Assembly (NCBI GenBank): GCA_029449245.1
Contig: JANATF010000002.1
Location: forward strand, 3,348,001-3,412,000
Origin: Mortierella alpina
Taxonomy: Eukaryota > Mortierellomycota > Mortierellomycetes > Mortierellales > Mortierellaceae
Direction of reading: 5' to 3'
DNA: 64,000 nt
Shown here: in pieces, positions 13,601 to 24,396 of the stretch
Layout of the letters: every line of letters begins with the position of its first letter
How positions within the stretch are numbered: position 1 is the first letter of the stretch
Position numbers and translations under genes: made by a program
The notes under the pieces: model-generated
What the model was told of the DNA's origin: nothing
Seen by the model: the letters and a program-made list of their open reading frames with translations, nothing else
The model's database searches: none

Positions 13601-16185
13601 GAATTTGCAACTTGTTATGGGGTGATCGTGCGGTTTAAAGTGGGCCACGATTGGCATACTGGCCAAGGATACATCACGAATGATAACCTATGATGTTGTT
13701 GTTGTTGTTGAAGGACATAAAAATGAGGTCAGTGCGATGGCAGGAGTTACTACGGATAAGCAAACCACTCTTGGCAGACGTACGGTTCCGATAGCTTCCT
13801 TCTTGTGGGGCGAGTTGTCGTCATGACGCCGTCTAGTAGGTACTCTATCATGATCAAAAGTGGCCGATGCCCTTCTGGCGTGCCGGTTTGGAGACCTGTT
13901 GATGCCAGGCTGGACAGGGGGCGAAGTTGACGCAGAGGATCCTGCCCCTGAGCTTCCCGACCAGTACGTAGATAATGTTTGATGCGCAAATCCACCTATA
14001 CAACGCACACACGGGTTCATCTCAGTTTAGCCTTCCGTAAAGGTCTAGACGAGTTCAGTCCAAAGCCTTGTGGTATTCAAGGCTAACTCGCGATCTCTTA
14101 CCTAGCATCTTGACACCACCAAACACCTCCTTGGCAACACCCTTCGCCAAGTCCTGATATCCGCCTCCACTCTCCGGCTCCTCCCCGTGTTTTGAATCCG
14201 CGCTGTCTGTAGGCGCTTCAGTTGTGGCAACATATGCCAGAAGCCTGGTGCCAAGATCGAACACGCCCGGGAATGCAGCATCAGTCAGAGCCGACTGCTT
14301 TGGGTGGAGCGGCTGGAGCGTGAATTGATTGATCAAAAACAGGCGTGTGCCATCGCCAGGAGCTGTCAAAGCCTAAGAATGAAGTCGTGAATACCTAGCC
14401 CGGGTAAGCGCTCACACTTGCAAAGACGCATTGACGTGTCGCTCCAGATGTTGCAATGGATATCCAACTTACCACAACTAGAGCACGCTCATTCACATCA
14501 AGGGCCGAGATGTCATAGTCGGGCCCTTCGCCGAAATCCAACGTCTTGACAATTTGGTGTGTGGTTAGAGAATATATCTGCAGCTTTTTGGGCAAAGGCT
14601 GGCCACTTTCAGACGTGTTGCTCGATCTAATGGACCCGTAACGCACATTACATAGTTAGCTAATACCCCCGTTGCAATGCTCATCATGAGGACAGAGAAG
14701 AATAGGGACAAAGGTGCGTACATGACAGCCATCAGAGGCCTGTGCTGCTCGAACTGGTCCGATGTTCCAGAAGCCCGGGGTGAAGGCAAAACCTGTTGCG
14801 CAGAAAAAGAGAACGCATTACGCCACATAGGTTAACCACGAGCGACGCATAAGTTACCGCAGTTAAACAGGGGAACAGGGGAGAGGAGAGGACAGTGCTC
14901 CCGTATAAAAAAAGGGGGGGGGGGGGGGGGGGAGGGAGATATTCTTCGTTGAGGTTCTGCCGTCTATGCTGCTAAAGGTGGTGTAGGTTTTGAAGGTGTG
15001 CGCAAGCCATGTACAGAGAAAGAGCAGACTAGACACTGGAGAAAATGAGCTCTAGTACACCTTGCATTACCTTGAGGAACGAGACCTCGTTTTCCGGGTC
15101 GCGCACAGAGGCGATCTCGTGGATGTTGTCAGGATGGGTGATGTCCCAGATCTGGAAGCCATCAGCGTAACCGAGCAAAAGACAGAAGCGCCTACAAAAG
15201 CACCCAAGGCAAGATGTGTGTGCGTTAGCTTGAGCTGACTACGGCTGCCAAGAACCTTCAGCACGCCCTGCGATGCAGCTTCTTGATGCACTCTCCCTCC
15301 AGCTTGCTCCTTTGCCCCTCTCTTGGTCCTGGCAACCCAGTCTCTGCAGCAGCCACAACAGAGCGAGAAAGCTTTGTACTGACGATGACCTAAGCAGCCA
15401 CGATGATCCGTCCACGAGCTAAATCCAACTCCAGCTGACCTCTTATCCATGGACGAACTTGAGAGCTGAAGACGCGCAATGCTCCTACTGCTACTACCGC
15501 AGGCTCAGGGACAAGGAGAAGGTCGGCGGAATGCAAGAAATCCTTGCAAAGGACCAAGATATGCGCAACCCATCACAGATCGCCTCCTTCAACTTTGCCT
15601 GCATGCACTGTATAATTCTCCCATCCGCTCTTTTCGAAAAGTTTCTTTTTTTTTTCCTTTGCCAAACTGCTGCCCACATACCGTTGAGTCTTGTTCTTCC
15701 CGATGCCTCCAGTTTCGATCCAGTCAAAGGCCGAGAAGAGAACCACGTCGCCGCTGGTCAAGACACATAGCTGGTCTTGGTTGCTGCCGAGAAGCGGGTT
15801 TGAAGAGCCCTGTATTGCTGGGTAGTAATACGGGCTGGACGAGTTTCCTGGGAAGTTTGGACTCGACGGGGAGGTGAATCCTCGCGCAGGCATCGAAAAG
15901 GACGTGGGCAGGGTGTTGGCGACATAGGATGACACGCCCGTGAGAACCGACGACAAGGATTCCAGAGCCGATGGGTCCCTGTAGAGTGGGAGAGAATGTG
16001 AGAAAATAGACAAAGGGTTGACATTGCTGTTAGTTGGCCGCCAAAGAAAGGTTGTAGAAAGGTTGGTCTCCACTGCCATCGCCACGGTCATCGCCACGGT
16101 TATCGCCACGGTTAGAGACTGACCTGATGAAGACAGGCTCTGCACGCACTCCGGCAGGTCCCTGCTGGTGCAGCTGCTCGGACAT
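10679..16185 (-). CDS. BCAS3-family WD40 protein (autophagy-associated), 10 exons
   Basis: Spliced product of 1339 residues. Exons on the minus strand: 16185-16124, 15978-15682, 15191-15071, 14792-14722, 14626-14473, 14372-14102, 13995-13784, 13687-12367, 12269-11541, 11460-10679; all phases agree. Exon 3 encodes LLLGYADGFQIWD, matching the start of the BCAS3 WD40-like propeller. Exon 8 (from residue about 397) carries IVAHFKPHDHPI and an NPFGG segment, equivalent to human IVAHFPAH and NPYGG. Exon 9 opens the C-terminal BCAS3 domain (EDVAEWTLNRSSDWSPVRR). Long Ser/Gln-rich insertions make it larger than the animal protein (about 900 residues), and the C-terminus is acidic. In animals BCAS3 binds phosphoinositides and joins the phagophore with PHAF1; a similar role here is inference. 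The ATG at 16185 is chosen because it splices in frame through a GTCAGT donor. Confidence 0.9.
14914..14932. repeat. Poly-G tract inside BCAS3 intron 3
   Basis: Nineteen consecutive G on the plus strand, poly-C in the transcript, within the intron between exons 3 and 4 of the BCAS3 homologue. Such a run is likely length-variable. Confidence 0.9.
16078..16113. repeat. Three 12-bp tandem units in BCAS3 intron 1
   Basis: Unit atcgccacggt(c/t) repeated three times without gaps, inside the first intron of the BCAS3 homologue. Confidence 0.85.
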
Positions 16186-16626
16186 TCTGGGTTGGGCAAT
16201 CTCCTTGTGTTTGGGCGAGCGGAGGATGCGATGGTTGTTGGGCAGATGAGCCTCACTGCGGCGGAGGCGTGGTCACAGGTGGACGCGGCAACAAAGCAAA
16301 GGCCAGTCAGGTTTGATATATGTGTGGAGGAGTAGGGCAGGGATGAGATGAGGCACAGCACACTGAGCGAACAAAAACAAGGGCGAGGAACACGGCAAAG
16401 GGGATGGGCAAAGGGGATGGCAGCGAACAGAGACGGGCACAAAGGGTGGTTTAAGAGTGATGGATGTGATGGAGTCAAAAAGGAATGAAAGAAAGCACAG
16501 AGAGAGAGACTCCTTGGGCCCCATGCAAAGACATCACCGCAGCCAAGCCTATGCCAGTCACTCAGTCACTCAGTCACTCAGTCAGCAGTCATCTGGTCAG
16601 AATGGAGCCAATGATGTACGTCATAT
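16186..16626. other. Intergenic: BCAS3 promoter side and F-box 3' flank
   Basis: About 440 bases between two leftward genes. It holds a short tandem repeat at 16555-16584, unit cagtcact repeated 3.75 times. No coding region was supported; a long open frame crossing this area is explained by the BCAS3 first intron and 5' untranslated region. Confidence 0.6.
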
Positions 16627-18630
16627 TCATCGGGACGGACGTGCGGTCGCCACAAAGCAGAACTGGATGCGTCGGATCGAGGCCTGCGTGTAGGATGTGG
16701 CTATCGTCGGCCTTCCTGAGGCAGCAGACGCCGTCGTCGGTCCAGCGCCAGCATTCCGAGCAAACATATCCCATTGCCGCAGAATACCGTCCTCCAGACG
16801 CTTGTTGACAATCACCCAGCGCAGTCGGCAGTGGCCAAAGACAGGCTCGTAGGTCCACGGTTGGGCGGAACTGCGCTCCGTCCGAAGACAATGCAATGGC
16901 TGATACTGATCCCGATGATCACACTGCTGATGTAGGCCATTTTCCTGAACGTAACTCGCGCGCAGCGCAGAGTAGCTTCTCTCAATAATGTCCTCCACTA
17001 GATGGACAACCTGGTCTGCAGAGATGCGCTCGCAGTTCAACAGGTCTAAGCGCTCCAGCTGCTGTATCGTAGCCAGCACTCTAGGCCATCCTCGATTAAC
17101 AAGTGTCTCCCAATAGCCCTCCAGCTCTACCTCTTGAAGAGTGGACACACAGGAAAGCACGTCGATGGCTGGTTGCTTTAAAGTCGACCGACTAGGCTTG
17201 GGTCCTGAATACGCCAATCGAATGCGACTCAAGCGCGGGCAGCTCAACAAGCTCAGATAATTAAATGTCCATGCTACCTCCCCATCCAGGTCCAGCTCGG
17301 ACAGCCGTGCAAGAGTCAATCCAGACCAAGAGAGCGGTGTTGGCGCCGTCTTCCCATCAAACCACGATCTTATGGCCATGGTCTCCAGAGTAGAATCAAA
17401 CATCTCTGCAGCCTCATTCATCACCGAGATGACATCCTGTGTCGACCCTGCTATATCGATCCTTTTAAGCTTGGTCATACCATTATGCTGGTGACAATGT
17501 TCGAAAGGTTGACTGAAGACCCCCCCCTGTGATGCCTGTGCCCAAAACTCTTCCTGCCTTTGTACCTGCTGTTCGGGCCTCCATGCAGACAACATGTCTC
17601 TGCACCTCGTGTATGTCCTGATTTCCTCGAGCGCATGACAGTGGCTCAAAAATGTCGACAGGTCGCCGCTTTCAGGAAAAATCGCAGCCGGGTCCTTCTG
17701 TGTGTGCAGCCACAAGCGCTTCAGGTTTCGAGTCGGGATACGATCCAGAAACAAGACTGCATCAGGCCAGAATTGGGCGTCCAGCACCTCCAGACGGTCA
17801 CCCATAGCCTCCACTAGCTTGATGAGTTGATTTCCCACTCGCATCTCCAGCGATAGAGGCTTGTCCTCTATCTTCAACTCCCGCAGAGTTCCATATATCC
17901 GCTGATGATCCCATAGAAACATGAGCATTCTATCCAACCTGGTTGTGGAGGTCCCGCGGGATGTTGCTGATCTCCTCTCAATGGTGTGCCTGCCTGCTTC
18001 CAGATCCTGATCCGTCAAGAGACAAAACTCTGAGCCAAGGACTTCGAGGCGGCGCAGGTTAGCCATCCAACCAACCCTAATCCGTGGCACTTGGACCGGC
18101 ATCATCACCGTGAGCGAAGTCAACTGATGGCTAACGCGATCCAGCATGGCTAGCTCAATCCTGTTCCTTATTTCGACCATGGAGCGGTACCAGATAACGT
18201 TTGCTTGATAGCAGTTTGGGATCGAGGGAAAGAGTGTCATGAACGAGTCATGCATCATTGGATCGTGGTGCATATCGGTGTAGTACGAGAGGTAGTCAAC
18301 GGTCGAAGGCGACGGCAATGGGATCACCTCGGGTCCATAACGGGGTAGCTTTGTAACGCATAGCTCCTTGTCTAGCTCTTCCAGCTCCAGCAAGTGAGAA
18401 GAATGAAGGAGGAGGTAGAGCAAGCGGTCGTATCGCCTGGTCCTCTCGACCACGGTCCAGTGCTGGTTAGGCTCTTGCTGGAGCATTCGAAATGGACTGG
18501 CGTACAGAAACGAGACGGCGATCCGGAAGAAGGTCGTGTTGGTGAGGAGCAGGCCATGGAGTGCAGTCCTGTCATGGCGTAAGTAAGAGGCAATCAGCCA
18601 AAGACATTCTTCCGGCAGATATGCGGGCAT
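16627..18630 (-). CDS. F-box protein with leucine-rich-repeat-like body
   Basis: Single exon of 667 residues from an ATG at 18630. The N-terminus (LPEECLWLIASYLRHD, then LLLTNTTFFRIAVSFLY) has the Leu-Pro start and spacing of an F-box, which docks Skp1 in SCF ubiquitin ligases. The remainder has irregular Leu-rich segments such as LKRLWLHTQ, LERLDLLNCERIS and LQEVELEGYWE, typical of LRR-like substrate-recognition regions in fungal F-box proteins. There is no transmembrane segment or signal peptide. The substrate cannot be named. Early-diverging fungi carry large F-box families, so this is probably one member of an expanded set. The ATG is only about 200 bases from a tRNA gene running the opposite way. 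Confidence 0.8.
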   Translation of the reverse strand: MPAYLPEECLWLIASYLRHDRTALHGLLLTNTTFFRIAVSFLYASPFRMLQQEPNQHWTVVERTRRYDRLLYLLLHSSHLLELEELDKELCVTKLPRYGPEVIPLPSPSTVDYLSYYTDMHHDPMMHDSFMTLFPSIPNCYQANVIWYRSMVEIRNRIELAMLDRVSHQLTSLTVMMPVQVPRIRVGWMANLRRLEVLGSEFCLLTDQDLEAGRHTIERRSATSRGTSTTRLDRMLMFLWDHQRIYGTLRELKIEDKPLSLEMRVGNQLIKLVEAMGDRLEVLDAQFWPDAVLFLDRIPTRNLKRLWLHTQKDPAAIFPESGDLSTFLSHCHALEEIRTYTRCRDMLSAWRPEQQVQRQEEFWAQASQGGVFSQPFEHCHQHNGMTKLKRIDIAGSTQDVISVMNEAAEMFDSTLETMAIRSWFDGKTAPTPLSWSGLTLARLSELDLDGEVAWTFNYLSLLSCPRLSRIRLAYSGPKPSRSTLKQPAIDVLSCVSTLQEVELEGYWETLVNRGWPRVLATIQQLERLDLLNCERISADQVVHLVEDIIERSYSALRASYVQENGLHQQCDHRDQYQPLHCLRTERSSAQPWTYEPVFGHCRLRWVIVNKRLEDGILRQWDMFARNAGAGPTTASAASGRPTIATSYTQASIRRIQFCFVATARPSR

Positions 18631-18713
18631 GGCATCCCTTCAGGTCGAATCGAAGAGAAAGTGGGCAATGGAGTTTTTTTTTTCCATTTTTTTTGGGCTG
18701 CGGAGAAGGTCGC

Positions 18714-18746
18714 TAAATCACATGATATATGGGTAAATCACATGAT
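18714..18746. promoter_or_regulatory. Repeated TAAATCACATGAT element upstream of tRNA-Val
   Basis: The 13-mer TAAATCACATGAT occurs twice as a direct repeat, 20 bases apart, about 90 bases upstream of the tRNA and in the short gap to the divergent F-box gene. Each copy is close to the palindrome AAATCACGTGATTT, with an E-box-like CACATG core. The second tRNA-Val gene has a related element at 29866-29903. Confidence 0.45.
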
Positions 18747-18832
18747 TTATACGAACGGGTCTCCAATTGCTGAAGATTCTTGAAGGTCCGAATCGCCGAA
18801 GAATCCATCAAGAGCTCGACAGCTCCGATAAT

Positions 18833-18906
18833 GTTTGTATGGTGTAGTTGGTTATCACGTCTGTCTAACACACAGACGGTCCTCGGTTCAAGTCCGAGTA
18901 CAAACA
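18833..18906 (+). tRNA. tRNA-Val (anticodon AAC)
   Basis: Seventy-four bases fold as a standard cloverleaf without intron. The acceptor stem GTTTGTA pairs with TACAAAC and the discriminator is A. The anticodon stem TCTGT/ACAGA closes the loop CTAACAC, giving anticodon AAC. The T arm contains GGTTCAAGTCC (B box), and the D arm region GGTGTAGTTGG provides the A box. A T4 polymerase III terminator follows at once. Confidence 0.95.
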
Positions 18907-18907
18907 C

Positions 18908-18911
18908 TTTT
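18908..18911 (+). terminator. Pol III terminator of tRNA-Val
   Basis: TTTT begins two bases after the discriminator base, the expected polymerase III stop signal. Confidence 0.7.
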
Positions 18912-20847
18912 GCGTCTTTCAAGCTTTTTTTGGCCTTGGCTGGTCGATAATCTGACTTTGCTGTCAAAATATCCTTTTTTTGGAGGAGCAGGCTCAAGAA
19001 CGATCTTCGAACGGCGTTGCTTTGGACATAGGAAACAGTGGGCAAAAGGAACACACAGGTTTGTAAAGAAGCTTCGTTCAAAACTTTTGTACTTCTGTGA
19101 AACGAAGCGCAATCATGTTCTAGCACTCGGCAGGCTTTCCTGCAAACCGGACGGGGAAAGCAGTGGATAAAGTGACAACGGGACCCTGCTCAGCTGCACC
19201 ATTATCCTTCCACCATCGCTCATTTTTCTATGTGGACATTTGTGCCATAGGTTGCTCATGCTTTTGCTCATGGATAAATGGAAACTGCTACATGGCGCGA
19301 GGCCAAGCTATCTTTATCCTGATATCCTTTTCGTAATGGCACCGTAGAGCGGCCAAGAGACGACGTGAGCAATTTGCTTCGGTCAGCAGCCTTGAGGTTT
19401 ACCAAGGAACCCGAAAGGACACTAAGGTGGGCACGGTGTCATGTCTCTTTGAGTGCGTGAGTGCATGGGTGCGTGTGCAGGGTTTGGCTGTTTGTCGTTG
19501 GGCAAGTGGATGTGTGAATGTGGTCTTAAAAAACAGGGGCGGTAGTCAACTTTTTTTTTTTTCAATGGTGTTGTAATCGGGGGACCCTGCCTCTGTGTTG
19601 TTTTGCTCGGGTACTTTGCTTTGCGCTTCTTTGGACTTGCAACGTCTTTTGCACAATAGGACTGGAGCTTGCCACATCCACAAGCAGCTGGATCCACCAG
19701 CAACTGCTGTCAACCTATTAGACCATCACCTCTCGGCCATACACCGCTTTTCGCTTCAGCAGACAACACGACCTTTCGCAAGGACAAAAAGGACAGTACG
19801 CGAGTACAAGGGTGCTTAGTGCGGCGCCGCATGGTCTAACGACGGGGCGGAGTGTTTGTGTCTGTGGTGCACAGTAGATCTTGCAAAAGCTAGATGGACA
19901 GACGCACAGGTGGAGCGGGCAAGAGTACAAAATCTCCGCCCTGATGTGTCTACAGCGCATCCTTCTTTGCTCTTTTCTTTTACTCTCTCATTCGCTCTCT
20001 CACTCTCTCGTTCTTCTCTCTCTCTTTCTCTTGCTCTCGCTCTTCGTCGCTTCTTTTCTTCGTCGCTTCTTTTCTTCTTTGCTTCTTCTTCTGTGCTCCC
20101 TCTGTCTCTTTCTGCCTTCTCTTGGGATCATCCCTGTTCGCGCTCTTCCGCCTTCGCTCCTTCGCTTCCGCTTCTTCGCTCCCGCGTCCTCGGTCCCATC
20201 CCCATCGCGTTCCCTTCCTTGGCCCTCCTCTCCCCCTGACGCCGTCACCAGCTCCCCCAGGCTCAAACTCTATCTCTCTTTGCTAGGAGGATACATCGCA
20301 CTCCTCCATATCTGCCCTCCCTTGCTGCAAACCTCCTGTTCGTCCTCTGCCTCGCCTGGCTGCTGAGCCGCAGAAGCGGACTACCCCTTGGTCTGGATTC
20401 GAGCCTGCTCGCTCTCCTCGCTCCTTCCCCTTGTTCACACCGCGTCTCTCGCAACAGGCGTCTGGTCGCCTTCTTGCTCCCCTCCCTATTGCGCGCGCGC
20501 GCTCGTCCTGTCGCTCTCTCTCTCTGTCTGTCGCTGTCTCTTATACCTCTCTCTCCTCAAGCTTGTTTTTGTCAAAGAGCACGTCTCGCGATCGAACCAC
20601 TTCTGGTCTACATTCCCCAGTTGCAAGCTTCATTGAATTGAATTGATTTGAATTGATTTGAATTGGCTCCCATTCGGAATTGATACCGCTGTAATCTCAC
20701 GTCAGCAAACGGCATTCAGAAACACGGCCTCCACAAGGACCCTTTTTTCACAGCAACGCTGCTTCACTTCAATATAGCCTTCTGTCTCGTTGCCATATCT
20801 CTTGTTCAGTTTACACACGCATATCGACTTCGTATCGGAAGGCCTAC
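18912..20847. other. Intergenic and 5' region of the DHHC gene
   Basis: About 1.9 kb with no supported gene. From about 19970 to 20560 the plus strand is strongly pyrimidine-rich (CTCT and CTTC runs). This is usual for fungal promoters and 5' leaders, so it is probably the promoter/leader of the palmitoyltransferase. Long open frames in this stretch follow from the skewed composition. Confidence 0.55.
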
Positions 20848-23800
20848 ATGGCTACTGAGGATGAGTCCCAACATGAACTCACCCTCTCCGAGCCAGCTTT
20901 TCATCGACCCGACCTGATGGCCACTTTGACCCTTGACAGTCCAGCAGAGGACATTGTTCCTCTGGGCGGAGAGCTAAAGAATTCGGCCAGATCTGGTGCA
21001 AGGATCACAGCCACAGCCACCTCAACATCGACACACGTCGACATTCATGACGAGGCACCCTACGACAATGAGACAGAGCCTAATGCAGAGGAGCGTCGTC
21101 CACGGCGGCGCCTGTTTCGGGTTGTGTCCAGGTGTCTTCCGTTCCTGCTGACAGCTGTTGTTGCCTATATCTACTACGTCTACACAGTCCGCGTGTGCAG
21201 TAAGTCGTTGTGATCCCTCACTCACCTTTGTTTGACTCGCTCGCATAACGCAATGAGCGCAAAACCAACTTAACATGACGACGGCCTACATTGATGTCAC
21301 AACCTTCTGTTAGTCCAGTACCTGCTGCACTTCAAGCGCAATGCAGTCCAAGCCAGTAAGTGAAGTCAACGGCGTTGATGGTGTATGCCCCCAAACCCAA
21401 AATTAAGACGTGAGACGGATGGTGGGGTGGTGGGACAGATCTGTTGTGCGAAATGACGATGGGCGATGCACCCATGCACCTATGCAGTCCCCAGGCAAAA
21501 CGCAAATGCACCTCCATATTGCGCCTGTGCTCTTTGTGCCACTCGACTACCTCTCCCCGCAACCAGCCAACACGCAAAGGGACACTAGCATGTATTCAGC
21601 GACCAGAGGAAGTTTCGCCGAGACTAACACACATCCCATGGTAACGGAATCGTACCCTCCGCCTTTCCGCGGACTCTCTTTCCTCTCTTCCCTCGGCACG
21701 CACTCCTGCAGGTCTCTATCTTGCCATCTTCAACGTCGTTATCCTGCTCTTTTTCGTCTCCTATGCTCTGAGCATCCTGCGCACACCGGGCTCTCCCTCC
21801 AATGTAAGTATGCACATGTACGCCCTCGAACGTCGACTTGTAGTGAAAAAATAGGGAAAGTAGATATGCACAATTATTAGCAAATCTCCTCGGCTTGGTC
21901 ATGGAACGCTGCATCGTGGGCGTCATCTGTGAATCAAAGGACGAATCTATCGCGCTGTAGTCGCTTTTTCTACTGCCCTCTGCTTTTTTTTGCCCGGGAT
22001 CTGCTCTGCATGGGACCGGCAGTACGGAATCGCACCTGTACTCACTAGAATTTGTTGCATCATAGCCCCCTGTGCGCATACCTCCACCAACCATTCCGCT
22101 CACAACAACGCCCTATCGACAAAAGATTACGCCGCCTTCTTCTCTTCACTATGACTCCAGTCAGGGCGGTGTTAGTAGTCCTGGTCCCTCGTCGTCCTTG
22201 GCAATGGCACCGACAACGGATCAATCGTCTCACCTACCTCATACGAGAACTGCCTCGAGTGCTACGGGTACGAGCTCTCTTCACTCCTACTCTCATTCTC
22301 TCTCCACCTCAATTGCTCAACACTCAAGTCCGCATCTGGGCTCCATCACCACAGCGCCCAAGTATCCAACCTCTGCAGTGGCTCCTGTATCTCTAGGCTC
22401 AGTTGGATCTGAGGCGCACGTGGAGATTCCAATACCCCCCGGGACCCATGGTCAAGCAGGTGCGACAAGTCGCGGCCATAGCCTCGGTGTAGGTGGTGGC
22501 CATTGCAACAACACGGGAGGAGGAGGAGTCGGCCGAGTGAGCCCCAGTAACCCGGAGCTAGGGTTAAGATCACGCCATACGACTGACGAGAGTGGGCAGC
22601 AGCCGCCCATTGCGACGCTCAGCGTCTCCAAGCGGGATGGCCGTCCGCGCTGGTGCCAGTTCTGCAAGACGGTCAAGCCGGATCGGTGTCATCACTGCTC
22701 AGAATGCAATCGCTGTGTCCTACGGATGGATCATCATTGCCCCTGGGTCAATGGGTGCATTGGGTTTGGCAACTACAAATACTTTTATCTGTTCATCTTT
22801 TATGGATCTGTCGCGGCACTTTGGGTTGCGGTGACGATGGTGCCCTTGATCATGCAGGCGATTCAGGATTGTGAGCTGGACCAGGAGCCTTCTAGAAATG
22901 AGAGCAACGGGAGCAGGATCCGAGGAGGCTCGCCCACTTTTGCTGCGGATCTGATTCCCAGGATGATGTTGGCTTTTAGAGACAACTCTTCGTGGGCGGG
23001 CGGGGACGTTGACCAGCTAGGTCCACGCTCCGTGGATGTCCAGTGGATTGTTATCACTGTCCTCACCTTCTTGCTGGCGCTTTTGATTGTGTCGTTCACG
23101 GGAGCCCATACAGCTTACATTTTGAACAATCGCACGACGATCGAGTCCCTGCAAGACACCAGAAACATGTTCATTCGTGCCCAGTATCGTAAGATGGATT
23201 TCAACGGGGACGATGCTTCCGCCAATGTCGCTTCCTTGTCGTCTTTGCCAGCGACAGGCCCTCTACCGTCCTTCATGACCGAGATTGAATTCAATGTGGT
23301 GATGATTGAGCAAGGCGAGCGTCTTTGGGATCGAGGATCATGGGCCGCCAACTGGAGGAGTGTCATGGGCCCTACGTGGTGGCTCTGGTTCTGTAAGTTC
23401 TCTTGGCGTCTCGCCTGACTGGTACCTTGGCCAATCTGCAGCTCAACTCTCCACTGCTCTTTTTGTGAACGATGTGATCTCTAACCTTTCCGTCCTTCAT
23501 GAATAGTGCCTTATCACAACACGCCTGGCGACGGCATTCATGAGGTCTATAACGAAAAGGTCTATAGGCGGTTGGTTGCAGACGCATTGGCTCAGGCACG
23601 GATGCAGGTGATTAACTTTGGTGGACTCGGCGAAGAGCTCGCCGTCCAAGGCATCAGCACCGACAACGAGAGCAACAGCAACGCTGGTCCAAGAGATCGC
23701 CTGGAAACAATTGCCGTCGCTCCTCCATCCCCGCGCCTGGAACGTATCAGTACAACAGAGATAACGACGCTACCCGGACCAAATTCGGCTCCACTCCCAA

Positions 23801-24396
23801 GTAGCAAGTCGCTTTCATCCCGTTTAGGCAGCAGCGGCAATAATAGCCCTCAGGATGCCATCGGGGGATCATCTGGAGGATCCAAACGGGGTCAGCAGAA
23901 TCCAGCGCTCAGGAGGAGTTCGAGTGCATCAGCTGCTGTGATGTTGCCGTCCATCCGGTTCGAGACAGCTCCAGAGGCTCCGACACTGGATGCGCAAAGT
24001 AGGGCAGCCATTGAACTCCAGATCCGGAGCTCGTGTTCACCGGAGGCGGCTCTAGTCCGGACCTCCAATGACGGATCCTCATCCCGTGGAGGTCGTACCA
24101 GTGGCTATTCGACACCCAAGCAGGCTTCAGCACGCAGTCAAAGTCCTCGCCAACGCTCGCCAAAGTCTCCATCGCACTCTCAGCCTCAGTCCGAGTCGTC
24201 CCGGCGACGCCAGCGGACAATGAGTGGTGGAACTAGTGGGAGCTTTGGTGTGGCTGCGCGAGAGTTTGGCATGGGCCTGGGTATGGACGGCATCCCTGTC
24301 GACAGCGGCACAGGCCTGAAGCTGAGCAGCGGCTTACTGGGCCGCACGGGTCAAACCTACGGAAAGGGTCATGGGCGCCAGCAGAGCTACCAGTGA
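20848..24396 (+). CDS. DHHC-type protein S-palmitoyltransferase, 5 exons
   Basis: Spliced product of 900 residues. Exons: 20848-21199, 21314-21355, 21712-21803, 22066-23392, 23507-24396; phases close exactly. Predicted membrane spans: FLLTAVVAYIYYVYTV (near residue 105), LAIFNVVILLFFVSYAL, then YFYLFIFYGSVAALWVAVTM and VQWIVITVLTFLLALLIVSF. The catalytic cysteine-rich domain lies between spans 2 and 3 and includes WCQFCKTVKPDRCHHC and RMDHHCPWVNGC, with DHHC at about residues 384-387. The TTxE motif of the family is present as TTIE just after the last span. It transfers palmitate to substrate cysteines on endomembranes or the vacuole. Unlike compact Pfa3-type enzymes it has a long Ser-rich insertion before the DHHC domain and about a 290-residue disordered tail. 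The exact Pfa subtype is unresolved. Confidence 0.92.

Noticed and set aside
15573-16478. 301-codon minus-strand open frame extending the BCAS3 N-terminus
   Set aside because: Its first half is Ser/Pro/Cys low complexity crossing a 12-bp repeat. A short first exon at 16185-16124 splices in frame to 15978 with good sites and gives a compact start.
19856-20366. Long overlapping plus and minus frames, up to 161 codons
   Set aside because: They come from CT-rich promoter sequence and encode Ser/Leu/Phe or Arg/Glu runs without any domain.
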